Part shown: positions 1 to 8,266 of the stretch, piece by piece
Layout: each line of letters starts with the position of its first letter
How positions within the stretch are numbered: the first letter of the stretch is position 1
Assembly: GCA_022447545.1 (NCBI GenBank)
Contig: JAKVBI010000031.1
Coordinates: 1 to 51,097 of the forward strand
DNA from: Myxococcota bacterium
GTDB lineage: Bacteria; Myxococcota_A; UBA9160; SMWR01
Length of the DNA stretch: 51,097 nucleotides
Direction of reading: 5' to 3'
The notes under the pieces: generated by a model
Database searches by the model: none
Seen by the model: the letters and a program-made list of their open reading frames with translations, nothing else
Told to the model about the DNA's origin: nothing
Program-made: the position numbers and the translations under genes

Positions 1-797
1 TACACGGCGGATAGCTGGGACCAATAGACCTTCTTGGGGTGATATTTCACCAGATAACGGAGAAGTGGAAGCATGTCGGCGTACATCTGCTTCTGGAAGT
101 ACAAATTGAGGAGCAGACGCATCCACGCCTCTTTTGGGCGTTCGGACATGTCGACGGCAATCTTGGCCTGGCCGAGTGCTTCGTCAATGCGGTCCTGCTG
201 GGTGAGTGCGACTGCGAGGTAATAGTGGGCACGGGCTTCGGGAAATTCTGAAGTCGCGATCCAACTCTGGAGCGTGTCGGACGCTTTTTCGAATTGTTCG
301 GTTGCCATGTAGAGCTGAGCGAGGTTGAACTGGAGATCCAGAGAGACCTTCGGAGAGAGAACGTTCAGCGCCAGTGCCTCTTCGAAGTAGGGAATGCCTT
401 CGAGGTACTGCTCGTTTCCGGTGTAGGTGAATCCGTAGAAGCGCTTGAGGGATGCCGTGTCGATGGGGCGGAGGTTTTTGGCGCGGAGGGCCTGGTCAAG
501 AATCGTCCGGGCATCCGCGTAGCGCTCTTCGTTGATTAGCTCCAGGGCTTCCTGGAGCTTCTTTCCCGTCTTCTTGCTGGGCGACTTGCTCATACGCCCG
601 GTGGGGCGTGCCTTCTTCTTGTCGCGCGAACTGCGGGTGGACCTCTCGTCGGCTGCAAGAACATCCGACACCGGTATGGAAACGCCGACCGTGAGGAAGA
701 TCAGGCTGGTGAGGATTGCAGTGATTCGCATCCGTGCGGTTCCGGGGGGGGGCTCGGGGCTTCGGGGTGCCGCAGGTTCTTTTTTTGCCCCCACCAT
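1..797 (-). CDS. TPR-repeat protein at the end of the TonB operon (partial)
   Basis: I translated this frame by hand; it is open from the start codon to the left edge, so the C-terminus is missing. The start at 797 has a clear GGAGG 7 bases upstream. A later ATG at 731 would give a more ordinary signal peptide but has no good ribosome site. A hydrophobic stretch (residues about 26-45, ending VLA-ADE) suggests export or anchoring to the periplasm. After a Lys/Ser/Arg-rich linker come helical repeats of TPR type, for example around the YADARTILDQAL and YYLAVALTQQDRIDEAL segments. A TPR protein commonly follows tonB2 in clusters with DUF3450 and TtpC genes, where it is thought to assist the TonB complex. 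The role here is inferred from family and position. Confidence 0.8.
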   Translation of the reverse strand, partial: MVGAKKEPAAPRSPEPPPGTARMRITAILTSLIFLTVGVSIPVSDVLAADERSTRSSRDKKKARPTGRMSKSPSKKTGKKLQEALELINEERYADARTILDQALRAKNLRPIDTASLKRFYGFTYTGNEQYLEGIPYFEEALALNVLSPKVSLDLQFNLAQLYMATEQFEKASDTLQSWIATSEFPEARAHYYLAVALTQQDRIDEALGQAKIAVDMSERPKEAWMRLLLNLYFQKQMYADMLPLLRYLVKYHPKKVYWSQLSAV

Positions 798-837
798 TTC
801 AGCGCCTCCGAACTTGCTTTCTCTCCTCATGAAACCA

Positions 838-1440
838 TCACCCATCTTCGAGCACGAAATCCAGGGTTACCTGCTCGCCCGGCTGTTCGACTGCCTTTCC
901 GTCGACCATCTTCGGGTTGTATTTCCACTTGCGTATGGCACTCAAGGCCGCGCGGTGGAAGATGCTGCTGGTCGAGTCCACGACTCGCGCGTCTTTGACC
1001 GACCCGGTCACTGAGATTGTGAATTCCACCTGTACCCAGCCTTCCAGTCCTCGCTGCGCTGCGCGCATGGGGTATTCGGGGGGTACGCGAACCATCGGGA
1101 CAGCGTCGCCATCGCTGATGGCCAGGCCCCCTCCGCCAACGCCGTCCACCGATACATCGCTCGAAAAGCCGAATCCCATTCCATCCATGTCGGCGTTGGG
1201 TTTGGCGGAGGAGGTGGTCAGATCCGGTGGCGGCGGCGGCTCCGGGGGAGGCTTTTTCTCGGGCTTCTTGCGCTTCTTCTCTTGGATCTCAGATTCCTTC
1301 TTCAAGCGCACGAAGTCGATGATGCGCCCCTTGGCACCCTCATCTAAGGCAGACCCGGTCATCGCGATCAGCAGGTGCATGATGTAGAACAGGCCGAACG
1401 TGACGAAGATCGCAAGAACGAACGAAGAGAAAACGCGCAT
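838..1440 (-). CDS. tonB: TonB-family energy transducer
   Basis: A 200-residue TonB-type protein. One N-terminal membrane helix (about residues 6-28) anchors it in the inner membrane. A Lys/Pro-rich stretch follows (about 55-75, with EKKPPPEPPPPPD), then a Gly-rich linker. The C-terminal TonB domain (about 112-198) has the usual VPPEYPMRAAQRGLEGWVQV start and ends near VTLDFVLEDG. TonB proteins carry energy from the ExbB/ExbD proton channel across the periplasm to outer-membrane receptors. The gene follows exbD by 10 bases and precedes the TPR gene, in the usual order of a TonB2 cluster. The short length fits the TonB2 type rather than the longer enterobacterial TonB. Confidence 0.93.
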   Translation of the reverse strand: MRVFSSFVLAIFVTFGLFYIMHLLIAMTGSALDEGAKGRIIDFVRLKKESEIQEKKRKKPEKKPPPEPPPPPDLTTSSAKPNADMDGMGFGFSSDVSVDGVGGGGLAISDGDAVPMVRVPPEYPMRAAQRGLEGWVQVEFTISVTGSVKDARVVDSTSSIFHRAALSAIRKWKYNPKMVDGKAVEQPGEQVTLDFVLEDG

Positions 1441-1450
1441 GGGTGGCTCG

Positions 1451-1858
1451 CTACGGAGCGATCTCCGCGGCGATGGAGACGTTGTAGACGCCGGCCTCGC
1501 GCGCGGCGTCCATCACGTCTACCAGTAGGCCGTTCTTGGAGGATTTGTCCGCCTGGATCACCACAGCCCCCTGGGGGTTCTCGGCGTGGAGTCGTTCGAT
1601 GTTCGGTCGCAATGCCCGAACATCGACCTGGCGCTTGTCGATCCAGATCTGGCCGGTCTCGCTGATCGCAACCAGGATGTTGCCGCGCTGCTTTCGCTCG
1701 GCCGTTGAGGCATCCGGACGGTTGATGTCGATACCGGATTCCTTGACGAACGAGGCTGTGACGATGAAGAAGATGAGCATGATGAACACGACGTCCAACA
1801 TGGGCGTCATGTTGACCTCACTCTCCTCCACCTCGCGATTTCGATGTTTTCGTGCCAT
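1451..1858 (-). CDS. exbD: ExbD/TolR-family biopolymer transport protein
   Basis: A 135-residue protein with the ExbD plan: a short cytoplasmic N-terminus, one membrane helix (about 17-37, MTPMLDVVFIMLIFFIVTAS) and a periplasmic domain. The Asp in the PMLDVVF segment is the conserved membrane carboxylate needed for proton flow in ExbD and TolR. The end of the periplasmic domain (NGLLVDVMDAAREAGVYNVSIA) is typical. It should form the proton-driven motor with the ExbB-type proteins encoded just upstream. The stop codon of exbB contributes to its ribosome site (TGAGG), so the two are probably translationally coupled. Confidence 0.93.
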   Translation of the reverse strand: MARKHRNREVEESEVNMTPMLDVVFIMLIFFIVTASFVKESGIDINRPDASTAERKQRGNILVAISETGQIWIDKRQVDVRALRPNIERLHAENPQGAVVIQADKSSKNGLLVDVMDAAREAGVYNVSIAAEIAP

Positions 1859-1868
1859 ATGGTTTGCC

Positions 1869-2384
1869 TCAGGCGTGGGTCAGGTGGTCGGCGACGCGAG
1901 CTGCCTCGTCACGCGCAAATCGTTCCATCTGGACGCTGATGACCAGTCCGGAAAGTGCGGCCACCATGCCCGACATGGTGGGAATCGTGGCTTTGGAGAC
2001 CCCGGATGCCATGGCGCGGGCGTTGCCACTGCCAGAGATTGCCATCACGTCGAATACCTCGATCATCCCCGTCACCGTGCCGAGCAGCCCCAGCAACGGG
2101 CATAGGGCAACGAGCGTCTTCACGATGAGGAGGCCTCGAGAAAGTTTGGTCTCAATGTCGGAGATCAGCATGGTCCGGATCTGCTGAGCGTACCACGATG
2201 TCTGGTCGGCCCTCGCGTTCCATATCTCCAGAATTTCTTCGATGTCCCGCTTCCGCTCCCAGCGGAAGTACCAGAATCTCTCGATGATCAGCAGCCACAT
2301 CAAGAACGTGACCCCGAGGATCAGGTAGAGAACATCGCCGCCGCGCTCGATGAAGTCGCGGACCTCGAAGACCGGTTCAAGCAC
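1869..2384 (-). CDS. exbB: ExbB/TolQ/MotA-family proton channel protein
   Basis: A MotA/TolQ/ExbB-domain protein of 171 residues from a GTG start at 2384. I chose that start because it overlaps the end of the upstream gene by 8 bases, has GGCGG just before it, and gives the usual short N-terminus (VLEPVFEVRDFIERGGDVLY). A longer frame reaching 2465 would add an atypical Ser/Arg-rich tail. Membrane helices are visible at about 18-36, 85-105 and 130-150. The LLGTVTGMIEVFDVMA segment is the ExbB signature. It lies between the TtpC-like gene and exbD and is probably the core ExbB of the motor. Confidence 0.9.
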   Translation of the reverse strand: MLEPVFEVRDFIERGGDVLYLILGVTFLMWLLIIERFWYFRWERKRDIEEILEIWNARADQTSWYAQQIRTMLISDIETKLSRGLLIVKTLVALCPLLGLLGTVTGMIEVFDVMAISGSGNARAMASGVSKATIPTMSGMVAALSGLVISVQMERFARDEAARVADHLTHA

Positions 2385-3837
2385 CGCCCTGCTCCGCCCG
2401 GGTGGCGACGAGCCCAGCGCTCTGCTCTTCAAGCACGTCGACGACGCCTTTGCTGAAGTTGGCAACGCCTGCGTGGATCAAGGTCAGCGGGATCGCCGCA
2501 CAGAGTCCGAGCATGGTCGTGACGAGGGCTTCGGAAATACCGCCGGCCATCAACTTGGGGTCACCGGTACCGAACAGGGTGATTGCCTGGAAAGTCGCAA
2601 TCATACCGGTCACCGTTCCGAGCAGGCCCATCAGGGGGGCCACCACGGACACGACCTTGATCGCCCAGAGGTAACGGTCCAGGTTTGCTGATTCTCGGAG
2701 AATCGCCTCGTCCAGCTTGAGTTCAAGTGTCTCGGTGTCGACGTCTTTGTTGGACTCGTAGATCGAGAGGACGCGTCCCAGAGGATTGCCCTCGTCCGCC
2801 TGTTCCGTCTTCTGCTGCGAAACCACTTTGCGGTTTACGGACCAGACGTAGACGAACCGCACGATACCGAGCGCGCCGGCAAGGCTTCCCAGGATGATGA
2901 TTCCATACCCGATGTAGCCGCCCATCTGAATCCGTTCGGACAGGCTGGGCGTTTGGACCAGAAGGGAGAGGATTGCACCCCGAGAGGGGTCGACGGCGAG
3001 GGGTTCCGCGCCATCGGTTGCGGCTTCGAATCCGGAAACCGTTCCGAGGTAGCGAGCCTCGGGCTGCCTCCCGAGTTCCTTGAGCTTTCGAACCTCGGGA
3101 TCCCAGTAGAGGTACTTCCCATTGGCGATCGCATTGAAGGCCCCGACTCGAACGACATCCGAGGTCGTTTCGGCGCCATCCGTCGTTACGACCGTCGCCG
3201 GGAAGCGAACGATGCGCCCCTGCTCGGTCATTTCTCTCTGGAGTTCGAACCAGAGTCTTTCGAGGGAATCGATAGAGGGCAGGGCCTTGCTCTTGCCGAG
3301 TTCCATGAGGAAGTCGCCACGCCCGGGCAGTTGGGAACTGACGATCGATCCGTCGACGTTGCCCCGTGTATCGCCGGCCACCTGGCGCACGACGCCGAAG
3401 AGTTCGCCCAGGTTGCCCATCCGCTCCTTGAGGGTCTCTTCCAGTTGCGCGATGCGGATTTCGTTCTGCTCGAATTGCTTTTCGAGAGCGACACTGCGGT
3501 CTTCTTCGCGCTTCAGATCGTCCTTCGCCTGAGCGAGGAGGCGCTCCTGGTCGGCTTTTTTCTGGCGGAATTCGCTCTCGCGATCTTTGTTGGTCTTGTC
3601 TTCTTCCTGCCACCCCTGCTTGACCTGATCGAGCAGTTTCTGGAGCGACTCGGAAGCTTTGACTTCTTCGATGGAGGCAGCCGCCGAGGCCAAAGCGGGA
3701 TCCTGTTGGGCCTCTTCGACGGTTTTCTTTTGTTCGTCCGTCATTTCGACGGCGTTGGTCTGCTCCTCTTCCTGCGAAAGAGCAGGCCAGGCCACGAGGA
3801 GGGCCAATACGAAAGTCATCCAGGTGAAGCGCTTCAT
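2377..3837 (-). CDS. TtpC-like ExbB homologue with periplasmic coiled-coil domain
   Basis: A 486-residue protein that joins an extra periplasmic region to an ExbB domain. Residues 1-21 are a signal peptide. A long charged region with heptad character (about 70-140) should form a coiled coil, and a globular part follows to about 300. A membrane helix lies near 305-330. The ExbB core is near 385-470 and holds the LLGTVTGMIATFQAITLFGTGDPKLMA signature. The layout matches TtpC, a component required for TonB2 function in Vibrio. Its ATG comes directly after the stop of the DUF3450 gene with no gap (TAAATG), and its 3' end overlaps exbB, so the operon is tightly coupled. That this protein performs the TtpC role here is inferred. 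Confidence 0.88.
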   Translation of the reverse strand: MKRFTWMTFVLALLVAWPALSQEEEQTNAVEMTDEQKKTVEEAQQDPALASAAASIEEVKASESLQKLLDQVKQGWQEEDKTNKDRESEFRQKKADQERLLAQAKDDLKREEDRSVALEKQFEQNEIRIAQLEETLKERMGNLGELFGVVRQVAGDTRGNVDGSIVSSQLPGRGDFLMELGKSKALPSIDSLERLWFELQREMTEQGRIVRFPATVVTTDGAETTSDVVRVGAFNAIANGKYLYWDPEVRKLKELGRQPEARYLGTVSGFEAATDGAEPLAVDPSRGAILSLLVQTPSLSERIQMGGYIGYGIIILGSLAGALGIVRFVYVWSVNRKVVSQQKTEQADEGNPLGRVLSIYESNKDVDTETLELKLDEAILRESANLDRYLWAIKVVSVVAPLMGLLGTVTGMIATFQAITLFGTGDPKLMAGGISEALVTTMLGLCAAIPLTLIHAGVANFSKGVVDVLEEQSAGLVATRAEQGGA

Positions 3838-4623
3838 TTAGAGGGCCTCCGGCGCCGCGACCGGCAGCTGAATGAGCGCCGGCGGCTTCTGCTTGCGTGC
3901 GATCCGGATTCCTTCCCGCACGGGACTTCGGTACTCGCTTCCGAGGGGCTGCCATTTTCGCTGCTTCTGGTCCCAGAACCCCGCTTCGCTTCCGTCCAGC
4001 GTCTGATAGACGAGAACGATACGCCCGAAGCGCAGGAAGTCGACCGTCGTCTCTTCACCATTGAGGTCAATGGTGCCCTGGTAGGCCTCGATGGTCCGAC
4101 CGAACTCGTTCTCGATCTGGTACGCCTCCATGATGATCCGGTACTTCTCTGCTTCGGAGACGTCGGCGCGCTCCATCAGTTCCTTCAGGTTCTTGATGCG
4201 GTTCGTGCGTTCTTCGAGATTGAAAGGCACATCGAGTTCGACGAACCGGTCGATGGATTCAATCATCTTCAGCATGAGAGGGGTGACCTGCCGTCCGACC
4301 AGAGAGGCCCGGTCGATCTGTTCGCGGAGCGACGCCATCTCCTCGTCCTGAGAGCGAATCAGCTCGACCATCTTGCCGTTGTAGATCCTGAGTTCGTCGG
4401 TCTGCCGCAAGATCTGCTTGTAGTCGCTGAACAACTCGTCAGTCTTGTCGCTCAATACATCGACTCGACCCTGCGAGGCGGCTGATGCTTCGTTGCCATT
4501 CACTCGGAGGTCGAGGGATTCGTCGAGATCGGCTGCGTTTGCGAGACTGGCGCTGATTAGCCCCGTCACGCAGATCGAAATGCCAATTCTGCGCCAAACC
4601 CTCTCGAGCCTGAACAGTCTCAT
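3838..4623 (-). CDS. DUF3450 family protein, first gene of the TonB operon
   Basis: A 261-residue secreted protein. The ATG at 4623 has AGGGAG upstream and starts a clear signal peptide (residues about 1-30, ending ANA-AD). A start at 4740 would add an Arg-rich tail with no obvious use. The mature part is rich in charged helices, with coiled-coil character at about 40-110. The mid-region with PFNLEERTNRIKNLKELME and the C-terminal WQPLGSEYR segment are typical of DUF3450. These proteins are regularly encoded just before TtpC-like ExbB genes and probably act in the periplasm with the TonB motor. No biochemical function is established for the family that I can state. Confidence 0.87.
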   Translation of the reverse strand: MRLFRLERVWRRIGISICVTGLISASLANAADLDESLDLRVNGNEASAASQGRVDVLSDKTDELFSDYKQILRQTDELRIYNGKMVELIRSQDEEMASLREQIDRASLVGRQVTPLMLKMIESIDRFVELDVPFNLEERTNRIKNLKELMERADVSEAEKYRIIMEAYQIENEFGRTIEAYQGTIDLNGEETTVDFLRFGRIVLVYQTLDGSEAGFWDQKQRKWQPLGSEYRSPVREGIRIARKQKPPALIQLPVAAPEAL

Positions 4624-5186
4624 GGTCGTGTTCTCCCTCTGCCTCTGTTTCCGCCGGTTGGCTCGGTCTTCCTCGTCGCTTCTTCCGGGAAGTCGAGCAG
4701 TCCAGCACGGCGTGGATTCATCACGCCTGGTCTGATCCATTTTTCCGATCGGGCTCCGCCGCTGGCATGCCGCCGCATTTGCGGGGCTTCATCCCTCGGC
4801 TGTTCTCGGTGATCTTCGATGGGCCTCGGCTCGTCCCCTTGCGTCCGTCGCGCGGTGTTGGGCTCCACGAGAGGCCCTGCGTTTCCGGTTGAGACATGCC
4901 GTGTCTTCAGCCCCAGCGTCCGATCACCGGTCAATTCTCAGGTCGTCTTCGGTTCTCCAGCTGTTGGCCGCGCTCCCAGCGGTCCGGGAAAGCGCAATTC
5001 CCGCAGGGGACGAGGTGCGCGCGCATAGTCTCATCAGGTGCACCTACAGTCAACACTCATGCGAGCAGAGAACTGCCCCGCTGTGCCCCGTCGTTTTCGG
5101 GACTGAGCCCCTCAAATGGGTGGAGGTCTGGTCCGGGTGGTACACGGACCGTTAGACTCCTTCATCCCGCCCCGTGGAGACTCGGT
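4624..5186. other. Long intergenic region between divergent operons
   Basis: About 560 bases separate the start of the minus-strand TonB operon from the start of the plus-strand agmatinase-like gene. Open frames cross it on both strands, but their translations are Arg/Pro/Ser-rich and resemble no protein, so I treat it as non-coding. It should hold the promoters of both operons. I could not identify a convincing sigma-70 or Fur-type site, tRNA or riboswitch by eye. Confidence 0.5.
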
Positions 5187-6065
5187 TTGTCGACGGAACT
5201 GTATTCCGGCCACTTTCTCGGGCTCGAACCCGAATTTCACGATTACGCCAGAGCGCGTGTCGTCGTTCTTCCGCTGCCCTACGAGGGGACCGTGTCTTAT
5301 GGGACGGGTACGTCCCGTGGGCCCGCCGCGATCATCGCAGCGTCTCAGCAAGTCGAGGGCTGGGATGAGGAGCTCGATCGTGAAACCTGGCGCGTCGGGA
5401 TCGCCACCGCGGAGCCCGTTCCGCCCCATCGCGGTTCGTCGCTCGAGGAAATCGAGCGCATCGCCGAGAGGGCACGGGAAATCGTCGCAGATGACAAGTT
5501 CGTGGTCGGTTTGGGCGGTGAACACACAGTGTCTTTGGGATTGATTCGAGCACTCAAAGAACGTCATCCCGGGCTCTCAGTGCTCCAAATCGACGCCCAT
5601 CTGGACCTTCGAGACGAGTACGACGGGACTGCTCACAGCCACGCCACCGTCATGCGGCGGGTAAGAGAGTTGGGTTGCAAAATCGTGTGTTGCGGTGCTC
5701 GCGCCTTCGACCGTGAGGAGTGGGAATACGCGCGCGCACAGGACATCCGTGTGTTTCGGGCGAGAGAACTCGGGCAAAGCACCGCATTCGTGGAGGATGC
5801 CGTTGCCGCCCTGGAGGACCCGGTGTTCGTGACCGTAGACCTCGACGGTTTTGATCCCAGCGTCGCGCCCTCTACGGGGACGCCGGAGCCCGGGGGCCTC
5901 GGCTATGCCCAGGTGCTGGAGCTCCTGCGAGTGGTGGGAGAGCGGAAGAGGGTCGTCGGTTGTGACGTCGTGGAACTTGCCCCCGATGGCGTGAACCACC
6001 ACAGTGATCTGCTGGCTGCGCGGGTTGCGTATAAGATGATGGGTTATTTCGTAGACCCCCGGTGA
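5187..6065 (+). CDS. Agmatinase/arginase-family ureohydrolase
   Basis: A 292-residue member of the ureohydrolase family, the usual length for agmatinase. The best start is TTG at 5187, with GGAG 7 bases upstream; the frame is open further upstream but does not look coding there. The dinuclear manganese ligands are visible: GGEH near residue 110, DAHLD near 133-137, and DLDGFDPS near 215-222. The SHATVMRR segment after the DAHLD motif is also typical. The expected reaction is hydrolysis of a guanidino compound, such as agmatine, to an amine and urea. No other polyamine gene is nearby, so the real substrate could be another guanidino acid or amine. I leave the gene symbol blank. Confidence 0.88.
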   Translation: MSTELYSGHFLGLEPEFHDYARARVVVLPLPYEGTVSYGTGTSRGPAAIIAASQQVEGWDEELDRETWRVGIATAEPVPPHRGSSLEEIERIAERAREIVADDKFVVGLGGEHTVSLGLIRALKERHPGLSVLQIDAHLDLRDEYDGTAHSHATVMRRVRELGCKIVCCGARAFDREEWEYARAQDIRVFRARELGQSTAFVEDAVAALEDPVFVTVDLDGFDPSVAPSTGTPEPGGLGYAQVLELLRVVGERKRVVGCDVVELAPDGVNHHSDLLAARVAYKMMGYFVDPR

Positions 6066-6171
6066 CGCGTCCCGTCTGACAGTGGGTGGTTTCGCGATGC
6101 ACGAGCGGGCGATGAGTCCTGTGCGAGGATCGAGGGTGAGAACGAAAAAAGGGCGAGGAGGAGCGGAGGCC

Positions 6172-6591
6172 ATGAAATATCTACACACGATGGTTCGAGT
6201 GACGGACCTCGATGCGTCGCTCGGTTTCTATTGCAATGCGCTCGGATTGGTGGAGCTGCGCAGACACGAGGTCGAGGCGGGCCGGTTCACTCTGGTGTTT
6301 CTGGCAGCACCCGGCGATGAAGAGGCGCAGGTGGAACTCACGTATAACTGGGATCCGGAAACCCTCGGAAGTGCCCGGAATTTCGGGCACATCGCATACG
6401 CGGTGGACGATATTTACGCCAGTTGTCAGAGGCTCATGGATGCCGGAGTCGTCATCAATCGCCCGCCGCGTGATGGCCACATGGCTTTTGTTCGCTCTCC
6501 TGACCTGGCTTCTGTGGAGTTGATCCAGAGGGGAGAGGCCCTGGCGCCCTCAGAACCCTGGAAATCCATGCCCAATATCGGGGAGTGGTGA
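6172..6591 (+). CDS. gloA: Glyoxalase I-like VOC-family protein
   Basis: A 139-residue protein closely resembling bacterial lactoylglutathione lyase. The start at 6172 follows a GGAGG-type site. The four metal-ligand positions are all present: His5 (HTMVRV), Glu55 (ELTYNW), His73 (FGHIAYAVDD) and Glu116 (SVELIQ). The enzyme would isomerise the hemithioacetal of methylglyoxal and glutathione to lactoylglutathione, a detoxification step in the cytoplasm. It lies 107 bases after the agmatinase-like gene and 93 before the aldehyde dehydrogenase, so a shared transcript is possible. The ELTYNW block argues for true glyoxalase I over other VOC enzymes, although the C-terminal tail differs from the E. 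coli enzyme. Confidence 0.85.
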   Translation: MKYLHTMVRVTDLDASLGFYCNALGLVELRRHEVEAGRFTLVFLAAPGDEEAQVELTYNWDPETLGSARNFGHIAYAVDDIYASCQRLMDAGVVINRPPRDGHMAFVRSPDLASVELIQRGEALAPSEPWKSMPNIGEW

Positions 6592-6684
6592 CGGACTCAA
6601 AAGGGAGGGCCCGGCCCCACCAGTCTCTGCCCTGCTTCTTTTCTCGATTGATTATGCTGTTCGGAATTGCAGTGGGAGGTGTCC

Positions 6685-8220
6685 ATGGCCATCTATGAGC
6701 CCATCGAGGGAAGTGGCCCCAGGAGGAGGCTCGCACTTCGCAGCCCGGTGACCCTGGAGCGGATCGGTGAGATCGAATGCGCCAATCGCCAGGACGTGGA
6801 TCGCGCGGTGGAGCGGGCCCGCAAGGCGCAGTCGGATTGGGAGGCGCATTCCTTCGACGAGCGAGCACGCTTCATGGAGAAGGTCACACGCGGCATCCTC
6901 GATCGATCCGAGGACATCGTGGAGACCGTCATTCGGGAAACTGGAAAAGCCAGGGCGGAAGCCGTTTCCATGGAGGTCTTCAGCTCGCTCGATTCGCTCT
7001 GCTACTACGCGAAGAATGCCAAGAAGTTCCTCAGACCCCGCAAGAAACGTATCCACGGCGTCTTGGGCCTGGGCAAGAAACTTCATCTCCTCTACAAGCC
7101 CCTCGGTGTCGTGGGCATCATCACGCCGTGGAATGGCCCGTTCATCCTGGCCATGAACCAGACCGTGCAGGCGCTGATGGCGGGGAACGCCGTGGTGCTC
7201 AAGGGGTCCGAGGTGACGCCATATTCGACAGCTCTGGTGCAGGAGTTCTTCGACGAGGCAGGGCTTCCCGATGGTGTTCTGCAGACTCTGATGGGAGACG
7301 GCGAGACGGGTGCGGCATTGGTGGATGCCGACGTGGACAAGGTCTCGTTCACCGGAAGTGTGGCCACAGGGCGCAAGGTCGCAGAGGCCTGTGCGCGTCG
7401 CTTGATCCCCTGCACTTTGGAACTCGGTGGAAAGGACGCGATGATCGTTTGTGCCGACGCCGATCTCGACCGCGCGGCGGCGGGTGCTCTGATCGGTTCT
7501 TGCATGAACACGGGCCAATACTGCTGCGGGACCGAGCGGATCTACGTAGTAGAGGCTGTCTACGACGAATTCGTGGAAAAGGTGGTCGCGGGTGCGGGAG
7601 CCCTTCGCCAGGGTGACAGCGGCGAATTCGACGTGGGGGCAATGTTCTGGGATCGGCAACTCGAAATCGTCGAAAGGCACGTCGAGGACGCCGTGGAAAA
7701 GGGAGCCACGGTCCGAGTGGGTGGCCGGCGCAATCCCGACCTCAAGGGTCTTTTCTTCGAACCCACGGTTCTGACCGAGGTGAATCACGACATGGACGTG
7801 ATGGTCCACGAGACCTTTGGCCCGGTCATCTCGATCATGAAAGTCCCGGATGAAGAAGAAGCGCTTCGCCTGGCGAACCAATCGGATTACGGACTGAACG
7901 GGAATGTTTGGACCCGCGACAAGGAATTGGCGCTGCGCCTCGCCTCGCGGATGCATACCGGGGGGGTCTGCGTGAATGATATGGCGTTGACCTACGGGGT
8001 ACCCGAGGCGCCTTTTGGCGGTCGCAAGGACAGTGGTCTGGGGCAGGTCAACGGCGAAGTTGGAATTCGAGGTTACTGCCACGCGTTGCCGGTGATCATC
8101 GACCGCTTCGGTGGGAAGGAACTCGCCAGCGGGTACCCGTATTCCCACAAGAAAGTGGCGGGAACCGAGAAGTTCATGAGATTCCTCTGGGGATCCCCCC
8201 TGGGTCGGTGGCTCTCCTAG
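6685..8220 (+). CDS. NAD(P)-dependent aldehyde dehydrogenase
   Basis: A full-length aldehyde dehydrogenase of 511 residues from the ATG that follows GGGAGG. The Rossmann and active-site landmarks are in order: GIITPWNGPF near 150, the FTGSVATG cofactor loop near 225, LELGGKD near 250 with the general-base Glu, and GQYCCGTERI near 283-290 with the catalytic cysteine. PFGGRKDSGLG near the C-terminus is also standard. It would oxidise an aldehyde to a carboxylate in the cytoplasm. The substrate cannot be read from the sequence. In this setting it could act on an aldehyde made by the window's P450 or LLM oxygenases, but that is inference. Confidence 0.92.
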   Translation: MAIYEPIEGSGPRRRLALRSPVTLERIGEIECANRQDVDRAVERARKAQSDWEAHSFDERARFMEKVTRGILDRSEDIVETVIRETGKARAEAVSMEVFSSLDSLCYYAKNAKKFLRPRKKRIHGVLGLGKKLHLLYKPLGVVGIITPWNGPFILAMNQTVQALMAGNAVVLKGSEVTPYSTALVQEFFDEAGLPDGVLQTLMGDGETGAALVDADVDKVSFTGSVATGRKVAEACARRLIPCTLELGGKDAMIVCADADLDRAAAGALIGSCMNTGQYCCGTERIYVVEAVYDEFVEKVVAGAGALRQGDSGEFDVGAMFWDRQLEIVERHVEDAVEKGATVRVGGRRNPDLKGLFFEPTVLTEVNHDMDVMVHETFGPVISIMKVPDEEEALRLANQSDYGLNGNVWTRDKELALRLASRMHTGGVCVNDMALTYGVPEAPFGGRKDSGLGQVNGEVGIRGYCHALPVIIDRFGGKELASGYPYSHKKVAGTEKFMRFLWGSPLGRWLS

Positions 8221-8266
8221 GTTCTTGTCTGCGGAATTGGGGACCTGCCCGGTTCGTGAGGCGCGC

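Noticed and set aside
2723-3955. A 410-codon open frame on the minus strand
   Set aside because: It overlaps the TtpC-like gene in another frame and its translation is Arg/Gly-rich with no recognisable fold.
2953-4485. A 510-codon open frame on the plus strand
   Set aside because: It lies antisense to the TtpC-like and DUF3450 genes, whose proteins have clear domains and signal peptides. High GC keeps the complementary frame open.
4896-5186. N-terminal extension of the agmatinase-like protein
   Set aside because: The extra 97 codons are Arg/Pro/Ser-rich, unlike the family, while TTG at 5187 has a good ribosome site.
6652-8148. A 498-codon open frame on the minus strand
   Set aside because: It is antisense to the aldehyde dehydrogenase, which has all catalytic motifs.
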